From Dermatophagoides farinae (lineage: Eukaryota; Arthropoda; Arachnida; Sarcoptiformes; Pyroglyphidae): a stretch of DNA of 64,000 bases. The notes beneath the pieces are model-generated. The model was not told the origin of the DNA and ran no database searches. It saw nothing but the letters and a program-made list of their open reading frames with translations. A program made the position numbers and the translations under genes. Numbering within the stretch: position 1 is the first letter of the stretch; each line of letters begins with the position of its first letter. The stretch spans positions 1,450,001 to 1,514,000 of the forward strand of contig NC_134680.1 of NCBI RefSeq assembly GCF_024713945.1. The letters run 5' to 3'. Of this stretch, positions 1 to 15,052 are shown one piece after another.

Positions 1-196
1 ATGGGCCCAATGTTTTTTTTTTGTTCTTGTGGTTTCGCGAAATACACCTTTTGGAATCACACACACACACACACATGGACCATTCTTCATTTATTCATTT
101 TTATTGATGAAATACTATAACCCTATATATATATGTGTTGAACAAGTTTTTTTTTCTCCACATGACAATATATCGAAACAATGATTTTGATGCTAA

Positions 197-197
<1 letters not shown>

Positions 198-223
<26 letters not shown>
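198..223. repeat. (AC)13 microsatellite
   Basis: A perfect AC dinucleotide run, one of many in this desert. Shorter AC/GT runs lie nearby at 59-75 and 284-301. Confidence 0.95.
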
Positions 224-227
<4 letters not shown>

Positions 228-2340
228 AAAATATTGCCGCTATATGTTAACATCAACAAACTTAAATCACTTAACGAAAATTGTACACACACACACACAC
301 GCATCGAATGTGTGTATCATTTAATTGGTATATCAGAAAAACTTTCCGAAAAGAAAAAAAAACAAAAAATAAATATTGTTTTCTTTGCTACTGTTTTCGT
401 ACCTTTTCGCATGTGTGTGTTTGTGTTGATACCAGATACATTCTATATATATATATATGTTATTCTGTTTTTTTTGTAGTTGTTGTTTCTGTCCATTTTT
501 TTTTCTCACATGAAAATGAATTAATGAAGAATCATAAGCCAAAAGCTATGTGCGAAACACATGTCGTTACAATTTTTTTTTTTTTTGTTTTGCTGACATT
601 ACACAACACACAACACACACACACACGTCTTATTCTTTCGAATTAATAGAGACATTTTTCTTATTTCACACTTTTCAAGTGGACAGATTTTTTTTTAGAT
701 TAGGAAAAAAGAAACGACCGACGCAAATATTAACATGCTTAGTTAGTTAGCTATAGTTGATATACCTGAGATTTTTTTTCACAGTTTTTCTCTCATCAGC
801 AACCAAAAAAAAAAAAGTGTTTCATTTTTTTTTCAATAACCCGAACTACACTTATATATTATGATTTTTAATGGGAAATAAATTTTTTTTCCTTCTCATC
901 ACAAAAAGTCACAAAGTTTTACACAAACATTCATTTCTTCATGGACATTTTCATTTTTTTTTTGTTGTTCGATCCTATTTCAAACCAATAACATGACACA
1001 CAAGTTCTAATTCTTGTAAGATAAACGATTCTTTGTGGATCAGAATCTTAGACCTAATTAAATTATTATTAATACATCCAATGTCATTCTTTGTGTGTGT
1101 GTGTGTGTGTGTGTCGGAACGAATGAAAAAAAAACTGGACAAATTGATTCATGAAAAACAGACACCTGAATATATGGATCCAATTGGAACATTTCTATTT
1201 TCGTTTTTTTTTTTTTTTTTTGGTATGTACAATCAATGTGCTTATTAGTCATTTATAACCCTAGTAATATATTTATATAATTGTAGAATCGATCTATTAG
1301 CATCATTATTCTTGCCATTTCACTGTTTGGCTTATTTTTTTTTTGCTTTGCTTTGCTTTCTAATTAGTTTTCTCTTTCGCTACTATCATGGTTAATGTTT
1401 GTTTGTTTTTTTTCTGGTTTGATACTTTGGAAATTTTCCTGGAATTTAAAAAAAAAATAAATAAATTCCATGACACATTCTGATGGACAATTTACATACA
1501 TAGATTTTTTGTTTGTTTTTTTTTTCTATTTTGAAACGAGAAAAATGAGCATGTTTGAGATGGCAATTTGAATTGACATTGTTAAAAATTGATTAAAATT
1601 GTTTTCTAAAAACTCTTGTTTGATGTGTCAATCATAATTTTTGTGGACAATAATTATTGTTTGACTTCAGGAACGAGAAAAAAACGGCAAAAAAATAAAA
1701 TCGTGTTTTAATTCGAACATAAAACAAAAAAAAAAAAACAACAAAGAAGATTAGGCAAATAATGAAGCCAAGCAACAAACCGCACTGTCACGAAAATTTT
1801 TGAATTTAAATTCAATTTGAAATTTAGTGAAAAACCAAAAAAAAAAAAAATTTTTTTTGAACCGAAACAAAAAAAAATGAAAAATGCATTAGATTTGGGG
1901 TGGCCAGAATTGTTTCAATGAGCTGAACTCAAAAGCATGCACTTACACACACCACACACAAAAGGTTCAGTAAGCTAAACATCACCATATCAACTTGAAT
2001 GAGTTGGGTTATTTCCAGAATCCAGAACCTTAACTTTTGAGAAAAAAAATCCATAGTATCATCTTATTTGTGATTGCCTGGTTTGTTATGATGGTAATGG
2101 TTCTTGGTTCCACCATATGCCCATTATGCAAAATAGATGCTACAAAATGCCAATAGATTCGACACTTTTTGATGGTTCAGTTTTTTTTTCGAAAAAAAAA
2201 TTCTACCAAAAAAAACAAAATGAAATAAAATTATTCTCATATGTCTATGGTGATGATGATTATCATCATCATCATGATCATCAATGATGGCATTGTATCT
2301 GTATCTGACTATGCTGTACACAGACACACACACACAAACA

Positions 2341-2369
2341 ACCACGACCACCACCACCACCACCACCGG
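2341..2369. repeat. CAC/ACC trinucleotide microsatellite
   Basis: A short run of CAC triplets follows a CA run and a CAT-rich stretch at about 2,240-2,285. It makes overlapping poly-Thr, poly-His and poly-Val frames that are not genes. Confidence 0.9.
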
Positions 2370-3503
2370 GATCATTCTTTTGGTCGGTTATTATTATTAT
2401 TATTATCTTGCCATTTTCAATTCAATTCATTCATTGAAATTCTTATTCTCTTACAGTGTTTATTGTTGTTGTTGTTTTTGTCTGTGTAGAATATTTTTTT
2501 TTGTATTCATTTTCTTTTTTTTCTGCCTAAACTTATTCTCATCGTTTGATTATATTATATTTAAAGAAGAAGAAGAAGAAGAAAACCAATTGAAAAACCA
2601 GCGGGATCAAAAAAAAGTAGTATACTACCCCACTGATGATTTTGTTTTTCTTCTGTTTTGTTGAACGATAAAATTTATTCGAATTCAGAAAAAAAGGAAC
2701 AAAATTGTCCAACTTTTATTATTGATTATTACATAACATTTAATGTTACAGAATTGGTTGATTAAATTTTAATTAAAAAAAAAAAAAAAAAATTTTTTTC
2801 TTCGTTTTTTTTCCATTTGATCAATCAATCAATCAATCAATTAATGAAATAAGTAAAAATAAGAAAGAAAATTACCTGACTATTTTTTTTTATAATGAAT
2901 CAATTCATTTATTCATCATTTATTATATGAATGGTCGATTTGGTTGTGTAAAACGAAAAAAAAAAAATCGATTCAGGTGAAAAAAAAATCCAATACACTT
3001 TACAGACAAAAGTCACACCAGTGAAAAAAAAACGGTAAAATGGAAAAAAAACTTTTATCTCATTCATTGAATTGAATTTTGTCAAATTCAACTTTCCATT
3101 TCTCACACACCAGCCAACCAAACGATTGAAACAAAACAAATGAGATCTCGACTTTCATTCAACCTGGTTAAGAATTGATTACTTTTTTTTCTGTTTGTTT
3201 TGTTGTTTGTGGATTTCATTATATATTTTTTTTTTTGGCCATATAGATCTAATGAAACGACTACATTTCATTTCATAATCATTTTTATATCAATTCAATC
3301 AATGTTTGTTGGTGTGTTTGCAATTTAAATTTTTTTTTTTAAATCGATCGAGTGTTTGCTCTCGTATAAGTGGGTCAACATTACTATTACTAACTTAATA
3401 TTAATATAATATAATATTAATCTTACCCAAAAATGTTCATCAATCGAATTTTAGATGAAATAAGAATTTTGAAAAATAATTAAACATGATCATGATCTGA
3501 TGA

Positions 3504-3530
3504 GATGATGATGATGATGATGATGATGAT
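3504..3530. repeat. (GAT)9 microsatellite
   Basis: A nearly perfect GAT/ATG run. The same motif recurs at about 7,855-7,875, 8,877-8,899 and 10,514-10,541 and is the commonest trinucleotide repeat in the window. Confidence 0.92.
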
Positions 3531-6500
3531 ATATTAAACCGTCACATACACACAGATACACACACACACACACGTACGTGAATTCACAAAACAAAATCAC
3601 TGAGATTTTTTTTTTTACAATGGATTATCTAGATGGAAATCTTCAAAAAAAAAAAAAAAAAAAATGAAAAGAAAATATTCAAATATACAGTGATGATTGA
3701 TTGAAAGTTTTTTTTGTCTGAAATCAATTCAGATTTTTTTTTTCTTAATGAATTAATTACAAAAAAAATTGTGTGGTGAGATTGACAGTTTTCTTTTTTG
3801 ATTCTATTCAGACTTGGTTTTTTATCGAATGATGATTATTTTATAAATGAATCGTGGTCGTCGGAAATTATCATCGTTTGTCGAGTACTACCACCACCAC
3901 CATCATTATCATTTTCCGAGATCGGTATACGATATCACCCCTGGTTACATACGTTGATTCTGGAAATGTAAGAAAAAATGGGAAAATTCTTTTTTTTTTT
4001 TTTTGTTCCAGCTATTTATTCGACAAACTTCAAAATGACAATGATGATGGTGATGATGATGATGAACCACAGTAAAACCAATCCAAAAATGAAAAAATTT
4101 TACATTTTTTCCAACTAAGAATGAATCTGGTTTGAAACATTGCGCAAGTGCATTTTGTATATGAGAGAAATATTAGCTAGAAAGTTGCCGGGAGTTTTTT
4201 TTTTTTTTTTGATATTATGTCTTTCAATGTCTGGTCGGTGGGACTTTACTGGTTTCATCATAGCATAGTTGTCTATGTATGTAATGGTTTTTTATTGGGT
4301 TGTTACCATTTTTTTTTTTGGCTATGTGTATGTGGTCTGTTCTGAGTTAACTCCCAGATATAATAATATTCAAAGTCAAAGTCTTTATTGCATCTTGGAT
4401 CAATCCAAATAAAAAAGACCATGTAGTATTTGTTTTGACTGACAACGATAAGATAGTTGAATAATTCTAAACAATTTATATCAATGTTTCTTTTGGTTGA
4501 TTTGCGCATTCATTCTGTTTGGCGCCAATGCTAGACATTTTTGTACATTTGAAAATCAAAATTTGATTGAATGAATGAACGTGTTGGTATTTCATTTTGT
4601 TTTTTTGACAACGACAACAACAACAACAACAACAATAATAATAATAAGGAACAATCCCCGATATATTCAAAATATATATCGATGACATTCAATTTCAATT
4701 TGATTGTATTGAATTTAAATTTTTCATTCAATATTGATTCTCAATATATTAGGAAACGCCTACCAATATATAAAGTAAAGTTTTACCGTTGAATGATTCA
4801 AATCTTTTTGTTGTTGTTGTTGTTGTTGTTGCAATAAACAACTAAACTTAAAAAGATAAGCCGAATGAATGAATTCTAGCCACCGACAAACAATGAGAAA
4901 AAAAAAGTTTTTATTTTTTGCTTTATTTTTTTATTATTATTATTATGATAAAAAAATAACCAGTAGTAGTACTAATGTTTCGGGAAACTTTCTACAAAAT
5001 GGTAAAAAAAAGAGAAAGATTTTTTTTTCTTCTTTTCTTTTGCCGCAAATCTGTTTTGAATTTTAATTTTTCTTTCTCTCTCTTGCTCTCTCATTTTTGA
5101 TTTATATTACACACCCATTATTATTGTAAATTCAACTTTCTTATGTTTTTTCTTCTTTATTAAAATTCAATTGCTTTAAATTTGAATTTTATTTTCATTT
5201 GATTCTTGCATAATCATAATCATAATCATTCGCATTCGATCGAACACACACACATAAACACACACACACACACATAAACACAAACACATGCGAACGATAA
5301 TTGAAAACATGTTCAGAGAAAAAAAAACTTTGATTGAAATTAAATTTTGATTATAATAATAATAACAACAATTTCTCAATCAAAATATAATAATAATAAC
5401 AAACAATTTTGAAATGCACAGTCATCATCATCATTTCCATTTGTTTTTTTTACACGTGCAAAATTCTGAAAATCATAAAAGATCACCAGATTATAAAATC
5501 AGATTTTTTTTTCTTCGTGAAATTGAATAATAAATTCAATTCAAACTTTTTCTTTGGATGATAATAACAATGTTTATATACACACACACAAAGAATCGAT
5601 TGTTCCACAAAAGAATTACAAGAAAGAAAGGAATTTCCGATTAAAAAGTAAAAAAAAAATTCAAACAAACTTAACATCAAATAATAATAATAATAATATG
5701 TGTGATTTGAATTTGCGAGTGAAAACCAAGTGAAAAAAAAGCCACAGAAAATTTTCAAATTCTTATAATTCATACATTCAGCGTTGAATGATAATGTAAA
5801 TATACTAACACATACACATGATTGGTAACCGCACATGAATATCGAATCAGATTTTTTTTTTTTTTTTTTTGTCCTCCTTTAAAATTCCTATGTGAAAGCC
5901 GGATTTCGTTTTATTTTTATTATTATCCACAATTGTTTTTTTTATTTTCAACCAAAAAAAAAAAAAAAAAAAAATCCACTTCACACATCCATCATCCGCT
6001 AATAGTAAAACTTTTTTTTTTTTTGAATTCCACACACACACACACACACACAATGACAATATGTTCATTGTGTATGAGTATGTTCACTTGTTGTTCAAAG
6101 TGTATTAGGTGATTACAATGATTCTTAGATTGAATTTCAAAAAAAAAAATTTTTTTTTCTCTGAAATATTCATAACATTTTATCACGCATATCACGTCAT
6201 TATAATAATCATCATCATCATCATCATCATCGGACGTGTGGATCCAGTAACCATGGTAATTCATTCATTGGATTTAGCCTTAGAGTAAAGAAATGGAAAA
6301 AAAAGTTTCAATTCAAATGAATGAATGAATGAATGAATCGATACAATGAGATTTAATTCGATTAGAGACAACAAAATTGATTATCATTGCGATATATAAT
6401 TATTTTATCGGACCAATAGGATTCATATTGTTCTTGATGTGCAAATTTTATTTCCCAAATGAATTAACAGGGAATAAAAAACAACAACAACAACTGTCCA

Positions 6501-7474
6501 CTGGTTAAAATGATGATGTTTATGACAAAAATGACCACCGGGTTATTTGTCATCATAATAGTCAATATCCGGTGATTTTTTTTGTGTGTTTGTTTTGTTT
6601 TTTTTGCGAGCTATGTAATATAATATCCTGTGAAAAAAAAATGAAAACAATATCAATTAAAGCCCAAAACAAACAAACAGAAAAAAGTTTTCACTTAAAC
6701 AGGAAAATTTATTATTATCAACAAAAATTACGAAATATGATGATGATGAACATCATTGAATTTATGAACATGACATTCGATACGGAAGTTGAATCGGTTT
6801 CGATTCCACGATTAATTTCCAATGTTTAATCGAATATTCCAACATGAAAAATAAAAAGGGAAAAAATTCTTTGATAAACTTTTTTTCCAGTAACCAAAAA
6901 AAAAAAAAACAAAAATTTTTGTTGAAATAAACTAATTCACACTAACCGCGCCCAACATCATAACCATAGAGACAAACAAGCTAGCAAAAAAAAAAAAAAT
7001 GAAAAATGAAAAATCCAAAAAATTGAAAAAAAAACCAAAATTCAAACAACCACCAATGTTGTTTGGATAATTTGCATAATTTAATTTGTAAAATGATGAT
7101 GACAATCAATGATAATGATGATGGTGATGGTGATGGTGAGGATGGTGTGAAAAGAAATGAAAATGAAAATTATCAACCCAAACATGTGTGAATATTATGA
7201 TGTCGGAATGTAAAAAAAAAATTATTAATTGTTGAAATCATCATACCGAATTCGCACCACTAGTCTAATGAACTTGTTTTTTTTCTCTCTGTTTATTTTA
7301 ATGAATTTCATTGTTGAACCAAAAAAAGCTCCAGTAACTACATATCTATTGATTATTAATTTAAATCATTCAGTGTTTTCCTATTTTTTCCTGTCCTCTT
7401 GCATTTTTTCATGGATACAAAACAACAAAAACAACAACAACAACATCATTATCACCATTATTTATAATTGAAGA

Positions 7475-7663
7475 ATGAGATTTGTTGTTGTTGTTGTTTT
7501 AGGTATCGCCATGGCTGCTCTTGTTTGTGCCATTTTTATTTTTATCGACCAATGTTTTGCAATTCAAATGGATTCAGAAAATCAATCCATCTATTTCATG
7601 GATTCTGGAGGAAAAAAAAGAGAAATCGAGAAAATGAGCTTCATTCATTCATTTGTTCATTGA
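7475..7663 (+). CDS. Possible small secreted peptide (weak)
   Basis: A 62-codon frame starts with an ATG after a CAT-rich run. Its first 29 residues read like a signal peptide: a Val run, then Gly-Ile-Ala-Met-Ala-Ala-Leu-Val-Cys-Ala and a hydrophobic stretch ending Cys-Phe-Ala. A polar tail of about 33 residues follows. Part of the hydrophobic core comes from a GTT repeat, and such frames arise by chance in this DNA. No introns, homologue or partner gene can be seen. An internal ATG (GCCATGG context) would give an even shorter peptide. I list it only because the middle is less repetitive than its surroundings. Confidence 0.15.
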   Translation: MRFVVVVVLGIAMAALVCAIFIFIDQCFAIQMDSENQSIYFMDSGGKKREIEKMSFIHSFVH

Positions 7664-10512
7664 TTTAATTACTATTCATGTGACAAACAAACAAACAAAA
7701 GACCAATGCAAAAAAAGCATCGACATCGAATGAATCTAAAATTGACCAAAAAAAATAAAAACAAAGACCGAATTTATGTTTTCCCTTAGCAATCGACCAA
7801 TTTCGCTTTATTATAATTTATTACGATGCTTTTTTTTTGTCCATGTCGATGACGATGATGATGATGATGATGATGGAAAATTGAATCGACTATGAATCGA
7901 CCATATTCGATTCAATCATTCATCCATTTTATTCATTCTGTTATGCTATTTCCGGTTATCCATTCTAGGTTCCGTTTTTTTTTGGTCGTACTCTCAGTCA
8001 GTGAATTTTGGTACAATCAATTAATTGTTTCCATCATCATCTTCATTGTCGATTTGTTGTCATTGGATTCATTCAACATTTAAATTATGAATGAAATGTT
8101 CATCCACTTTTGTAGATGAACAAGAGAGAGAGAGAGAGAGAGGAAAAGTGGAGAGAGAAAAAAATCGAACCATAGTCAGCATTTTGGATCGACGACAACA
8201 ACAACAACAACAAGGAGGAGAAAAGAAATCATTTCATCAATAAAATGGATTGAATCATTGTGATACAATTTCTTAATTTGATCTTCCACCCCATCATCGT
8301 TCTTTCAGACTATGAGCCTACTTTTTGAGCCTTGTGTCCCTTAAAAGTCAAAAATTAGTATATTTCTTAATGCATATTTGCTGTGCACACGCACAAACAC
8401 AAACACAAACACACCCCTATTTTGTGTATTTATAATAAATGTTGATCGTTTTTTCATAAACGAAAAAATAATTAATTATTTCGCCAACGATTGATCCAAA
8501 ATATATGATATAATTGGAACAACAACAACAACAACAACGACGATGACGACAATAGCATCCAAAAATCGATCCTTAAACAAAAATGATAATTCATCCACCC
8601 AGCGTCGTCCTTGTTGTTCAAATTTGAAATTGAAATAATCATCATAGAAAATCTAAATTCAATTTGGATTTGTGATTTACAATAATTTTACAAACCATTC
8701 AGGCCATTCGTATTGATTATTTAATTTTTTTCTTCACATTATTAAATCCATTGAATGGCCATCAACGTCATCATCATCATCATCATCATCGTTCATTCAT
8801 TCGCCATAATCGATTATCATTTTTTATGGAAAGAAAAAACAATAGAAATAACGATGAAAATGATTACAATCCTCATTGATGATGATGATGATGATGATGG
8901 TAAAATAGGGTGACAATGTTGATGATCATTATCATTATCATGATTGTCTATATATATGTGTGTGTGTGTGTGTGTGTTTGTGAATGTGGTCATTGACATA
9001 ATCCAGAATGGATGACAAACATTAATTCACTAGTGTGTGTGTGTGTGTGTGTTTTTTTTTCATCTGGCCATCATTTTTTATTCTTACGTAATAAGCTATT
9101 TGGTGCTATATTGTTTGTAAGAAAAAAAAAAATTTATTTCGTTTTGAACGAAAGATTATGATGATGATGATCATGTGGTTAATCCTCTGGAGAGTATATA
9201 CTATATATATAAAAAAAAAGTTCAATCACAAGTCATATTTTCATCAGATACATCAGTCCAGTTTAGGATGTTTAAATTTTCTGATTTTCGATTCGATAAC
9301 GATACGACTACAAAGATAAAACAATGACTTGTGTATGTAAGTGTGTGTGTGTGTTAGAATAAATGGATCCATCAAAAAAAAAAAAAAAAAAAAAAAATGT
9401 AGATATGTACTGTGGAAAGCCACTTATCCAACCAACCACCATCATCGTCCATTACAACCATATAGAGAGAAACCACATCATTGAAGAAGAAGAAAAAAAA
9501 ACAAAAGCTTCTTAGCTGAAAAAAATGAAATGAAATGAAATGAAATTCCATAAAAATTCATATAATAACTTCACTAAAAAAAAATATGACATAAGAAAAC
9601 ATTTACATCCAAAATCATTAAAAAGATCAGAAGGACTGAATTTTTATTATCATTATTATTGAAATGAGTCATTGTGATTCCGTTGGAAAAATCTTTGAGT
9701 ACAGGCCAAAACAAAAAAAAATGAGAATTTCAAAATCCATTTTATGGCATGAAAGCAGAAAAAAAACAAAATCCTCTATCGTCCATTTTTTCCCGTCACC
9801 CCCAATCATCCGATTATCCGGGATCAAAAAAAAAAAATTTGGAAAAATCCATTTTCAATAAAAAAGAAGAAAAAAGATTTTTGTTTTCATTCGAATTATG
9901 GTGGAACAATCGATTATAATTAATAACCTGACCGTGATAACTGTATGGTTTTTTTTTCAGTAAAATAAAATAAAAAACTCAGGGATCTATCGTACGGATA
10001 TCCGAATTTTTCATTTTATTTCGATTTAATTGCCGAATATTATTATTATTATTATTGTTGTTGTTGTTGTTTAGAAGAACAATAACAAGACAAAAAAAAA
10101 CCGACGTGAAAAAACGGAAAACAAAAAAAAAATTTCAACATTCATATTGTCTCTACGGAAACTCCTGGGTGAAACACTCGCAATCGAATCATTAAATGAA
10201 TCCGGATACCACCAAAAAAAAATCAGGTAGCTTCACATATGCACGTAGGATTGAATTGTTTGTCGTGATTTTTTTTCTGTAATGGTGAACAGTATACTAC
10301 GCGAAAGAAAACGGGAAAAAACTTGTCTCTGTTTTACTTGTGAAACTTTTTTTTTCGCTATTCGAAATTGTTCCCTATGTTTCTTTTTTTTTTTGCCATT
10401 TTTTTTATTTTGAGGCAAAAATGCACAATGAAGAAGATCATTGATCATCATTGCCATTAATAGCCATTAATTAATGTATTATTAATATACACCATATATA
10501 TATACACACGTC

Positions 10513-10543
<31 letters not shown>

Positions 10544-11580
10544 AGAGAAGACCGAAAAAAAAGAATCAGGTAAATTCATCAAATATCCAAAAATCTGTTG
10601 GAGTCATGTCGTCACACACACACACACACATGTTTTTATTTTCGACAAAAATGACCAACAAACAAATAATAATTAGCCATTTTTGATGATGAATCACTAC
10701 AACAACAACAACAAAAATATTGCTATCTGTGATTCATTTGAAACGATAATCTACTACTATATGGATAATTTCTTTTAATTCTGATTTTTAGAATTGACAA
10801 TTCTGACAAAAATCTTTGGCATTTTTTTTCCATATATATTTACATTTGTTTGTCATGATGATAATATGATGATGATGATGACAATTTTAATGTAAAAGTT
10901 TTTTTTAAAACCACCATAACATTTATTCTCATCATCATCATCATTGTGGCATGTTTTTTTCCTACTACCATACGGTCAAATGAATGAACACATTTGGCTT
11001 GGCTTGGTTTGGTTTTTTTTTTGGATGGATTCCGATGATGATGAACAAAATTGATAAAGAATAAAATTCTGATTCACAAAAATATGTTTACCTTTCAAAT
11101 CAAAAATCAATGCCTATTTTCATCATTGACTGATACAAATGTCATCAAATGTTTACTATTCAATGGAAAATCCATTAATTCTAGAATCAAAAACAAAAAT
11201 GTCAACAACCACAAAGCCACTGTTTGTTTGTGTGTTGTATGTTTTTGTGGATTCATATTCAAACTGGGAGAAAATTTAATGTTGTTGTTGTTGTTGTTGT
11301 TTCAACAACCAAACACAAAACATACACACACACACACACACACACACATATTATGGATACAATGATAATTCATAAATAGAAAAATCTAAATAATAATCAT
11401 CATCATCATAAAACCTAACCATAATAACAAGTATATACCAAGAAAAAAAATGTGGGGGATGGCCACAATAGTTAGTAACAAAAGTAGCCTGAATTAGAAC
11501 TAAATAAAAAAAAAAAAAAAAATGTCAACCGAATGTCTATGAATTGAAAACAACATTATAGCAACAACATACAATGAATC

Positions 11581-11631
11581 TGTTGTTATTGTTGTTGTTG
11601 TTGTCGTTGTTGTTGTTGTTTTTGTTGTTGC
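11581..11631. repeat. Imperfect (TTG)n microsatellite
   Basis: About 50 bases of TTG/GTT units with a few interruptions. It is one of the longer trinucleotide tracts in the desert. Confidence 0.92.
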
Positions 11632-12416
11632 TTAGGGTTCATTTGTCAAATATATTTCAGAATAAACATATTCTCTATGGCTAAAAATAAAAGATTAACC
11701 CTGGTTATATACCACTAACAACACTCTTGTGTGTATGTGTGTGTGTGTGTGTGTGGACAATGATAATCAAAATGATTTATTAATGGCATCCAGATCTACT
11801 TCAACATATAAAAACTATTCTTCTTTCTCATTTCTCATATATATAAAACATTTTCGGCTTTTTTGAGCTTTCGATTGACAATTGTCTTGTTTTAAATGTT
11901 TTTTTCCTACTGGTTATACATTTTTTGAAGAAAAAAAAAATTTTCTGCTCATTTTTTCACATCATCAAATCATTGCCTTTATTTTTTTTTTTTGATACTT
12001 GTTTTGGAGCTTAGAGATAAAAACAAAAATCATTGCTATGAACAGTGAGGTAAAGAAAAAAGGTGAAAAGAAATTATTCGAAAAAAAAGTAAAAAAAAAA
12101 AATGAAAGAATTTTTCACCATATCCAGATCGATTCTTGATCGTATAATGTGTTATGTCATTTTCTTTCTGATTTTTTTTTTCGTTTCCACAGAATAGTTC
12201 CATAGAAAAAAAAGATGTAAAATGAGCCAATACAAACGATCAACCAAAACGACAAGAAAATTATTATTATTATTATTATATATCGATACATGTGAGATTC
12301 TATAATCGATCGATCGATTTGATTTGTTTTGATTATATAAATGTAATGTAATGTATGTATGTAGTATTTATATATGGCTGAATCATGGAATGAAATGTGT
12401 CAAATACACATGGTGC

Positions 12417-12487
12417 TCGTCGTCGTCGTCGTCGTCGTCATCGTCATCGTCCACCACCACCACCACCACCACAAACACACACACACA
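12417..12487. repeat. Compound CGT / CAC / CA microsatellite
   Basis: Three microsatellites run together: CGT units, then CAC units, then a CA run. CGT repeats are rare in this AT-rich window, so the composition stands out. Confidence 0.9.
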
Positions 12488-14985
12488 TACTTTCATTCAT
12501 TCATTAGATTAAATTATATCATCATTCAAATGGCCAGAATTTTCTCACTTTCTCACGGATACAAAATCTCTTAATACTTATTATGACTTAACTTGTTATG
12601 ACTTTTTATTTTATTTTGGTTGATTTTTTTTATGACCAGAAAAAAAAAACAACAACAACAACAACAGAATCAATTTGTTATAAATAATTGTTGTTGTTGT
12701 TGTTGTTGTTGATGTGAAGCAGTAGCTGAAAATTTTTTTTTATTTATCCAAAATACCAAAAACCTTCAGCTTTTGTTTTTATTCAGATTTCAATTGATAT
12801 TCAACTATGGAGATGAATATTCAAACGATTCCTTATTATCTAATTTGAATTCTAGAAAAATAAAAACACAAAAAACTTTTTCCCATTTGATGAAAAATCT
12901 TTCGATAAAATATTTAGTCAAGTTTTTCAATGATATTGCTAAGATGATGATGATAATAATGATGTTTGTGTGTGTGTGTGTGTGTGTATAGGATCATTTA
13001 TACCTAAATGATCATTTAATAAATTGAAAAAAAAATTTCAATAACACCAATATCGAATTTTGAATTTAAAAATTTTTTTTTCTCAAAGAAAAATCCGTTC
13101 ATATTGAAAAGTTTTTTGTTTCCACATTGGTGTAAATATTGAAATTTTCAATAATTTCATACAGTCAATGGCCTTTAGTTTTGTATGTAGGTGGTTTGAG
13201 TTTCAGATTTTTTTTTTTTTTTTAAAGAAAAGTGCCATGATATCTTTGGCCCGGTCCATAAATGTCATTAATCATTCGTAATAAAAAAAAAAAAATTCAC
13301 GTGTGTTGACATTTTTGATCCGGTTTTTTCCGTTGGTTTTCTTACATACACACACACACATACACACACACACGCACAATTATCATCATTCAGGCAAACC
13401 AAATCATTTAAAAAATGAAATTTTTTTACCACTGAAAAAAAAGATTCATTTTGTTCATTGTGTTGATCCATTAATGATTTTTCATTTCTATTTTATTGTT
13501 TTTTTTTCATTCTATGGAATATACACGCACACACACACTATTTGTATAGATTAAATAGCGCGCCATAAATCGATGAAATAATTTGATTTCGTTTTTTTTT
13601 TCTTCATGATAACTTTGAATGGCGTTTATATGGCCATCTGGCGTTTATGTGTATTATTATTACACGATTGAAAAAAACAAAATTCATTTTTTTTTTAGAA
13701 ATCTGCAACAAAAGATGGCAGCAGTATTTCTGGTTTTTTTTCTAGCTACATTTCATTGGATTATTTTTATTTTTTATTTTTTTTAAAATTTAAATTTGGT
13801 TTATTATTTTGACTTTTGGGTAAAAAAGTAAATAATTTTCGAATTTCGAATTAATTTCTATTATCATTCATTATGATATTTTTTTCGAAAGAAATTTTTT
13901 TTTTTATATTCCGGATTTTTCAATTATAAATGATGATGATTGTGAAACATTGCCCGAAGTCACAATGTCAATTTGTGTCTGTGTGTGTGTCTATTGTGTG
14001 AATTAATTGAGCTAAAATTCACAATTTCATCTGGAGCAACCCATTATCTAATTGAATCATTCATTTATACATCACATACTAAAACACACACACACACACC
14101 ACATAACAAAATGAAAATCAGATCACAAAATAGAATAAAACGTATAGAGAAAGATAACCTTTTTATTCTTACGAAATGTTTTCATTTCATGCCATAACAA
14201 TTCAATTCTGCTGGTAGTCAGATTTTTTCATTCATTAGTAATTTTTCGTTATGATGAATTCTTCTCTGATGAACTGTGTTTTTGTGTACTGACCGAAACC
14301 AAAATCTATCATTGGAATTATGAATAAATATTTAATTTTTTTTTTCTTATCCACAAACAAACATAAATCGAGAATCCAATTGAAGCGGTGAAAAAAATGG
14401 CGTTTGATTTGTTCGAATTTTTTTTTCTTTATTTACTGCATTTTGTTTGTTCAGAATTTCTTTGATTTTATCTTCATTGAATCGATAATGAATGAATCTA
14501 TATATTTTTTTTTCTTTTTTTGGATAAAATTCCTTAACACATTAATTATTGATTCTAATGGGTCTATGCTGATGATGGTGATGATGATGGTGATGATGAT
14601 GGTGATAATCGATTTCCATATCCGGCAATCCAGAAAAAAAATTCAGATTCATATATTCTCAAAGTTTTTTCCTATCATCATATACCGTTGACGTTATTTA
14701 TTACTTTCTTTTCTTGAAGAATGGTGAATGGAAAAAAAATCAGTAAATATCGAATCATGTCATCTTGGTTTTTCACTGACCATCATCATTCGACAAGAAA
14801 AAAAAACATTGGAACCAAAAAATAAATGACAAACAAGAGAATAGACCTCAAAGGCCATAGGAAAAAAAAAAGATTTATTGAAACTGAATCCAGGCGTATA
14901 ATATGGTATGGTATGTTTTGGTTAGTTTTAGATTTGTGTTTGCTGGGACTGTTTTTTATTTTTAACCATCCATATTACTGCTGGT

Positions 14986-14990
<5 letters not shown>

Positions 14991-15050
<60 letters not shown>
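14991..15050. repeat. (GT)30 microsatellite, longest in window
   Basis: An uninterrupted run of 30 GT units, about twice as long as the other dinucleotide runs here. It lies about 800 bases upstream of the first exon of the beaten-path-like gene. Confidence 0.97.

Positions 15051-15052
<2 letters not shown>

Noticed and set aside
135-646. Overlapping frames of 114 and 121 codons on the plus strand
   Set aside because: They translate CA, AT and poly-T repeats in shifted frames (His/Thr, Cys/Val, Phe runs) and have no domain.
2124-2664. Frames of 83-126 codons on both strands
   Set aside because: They are repeat translations (Val, Asp/His, Tyr, Glu runs) of the same CAT, CAC, TTA and GAA tracts.
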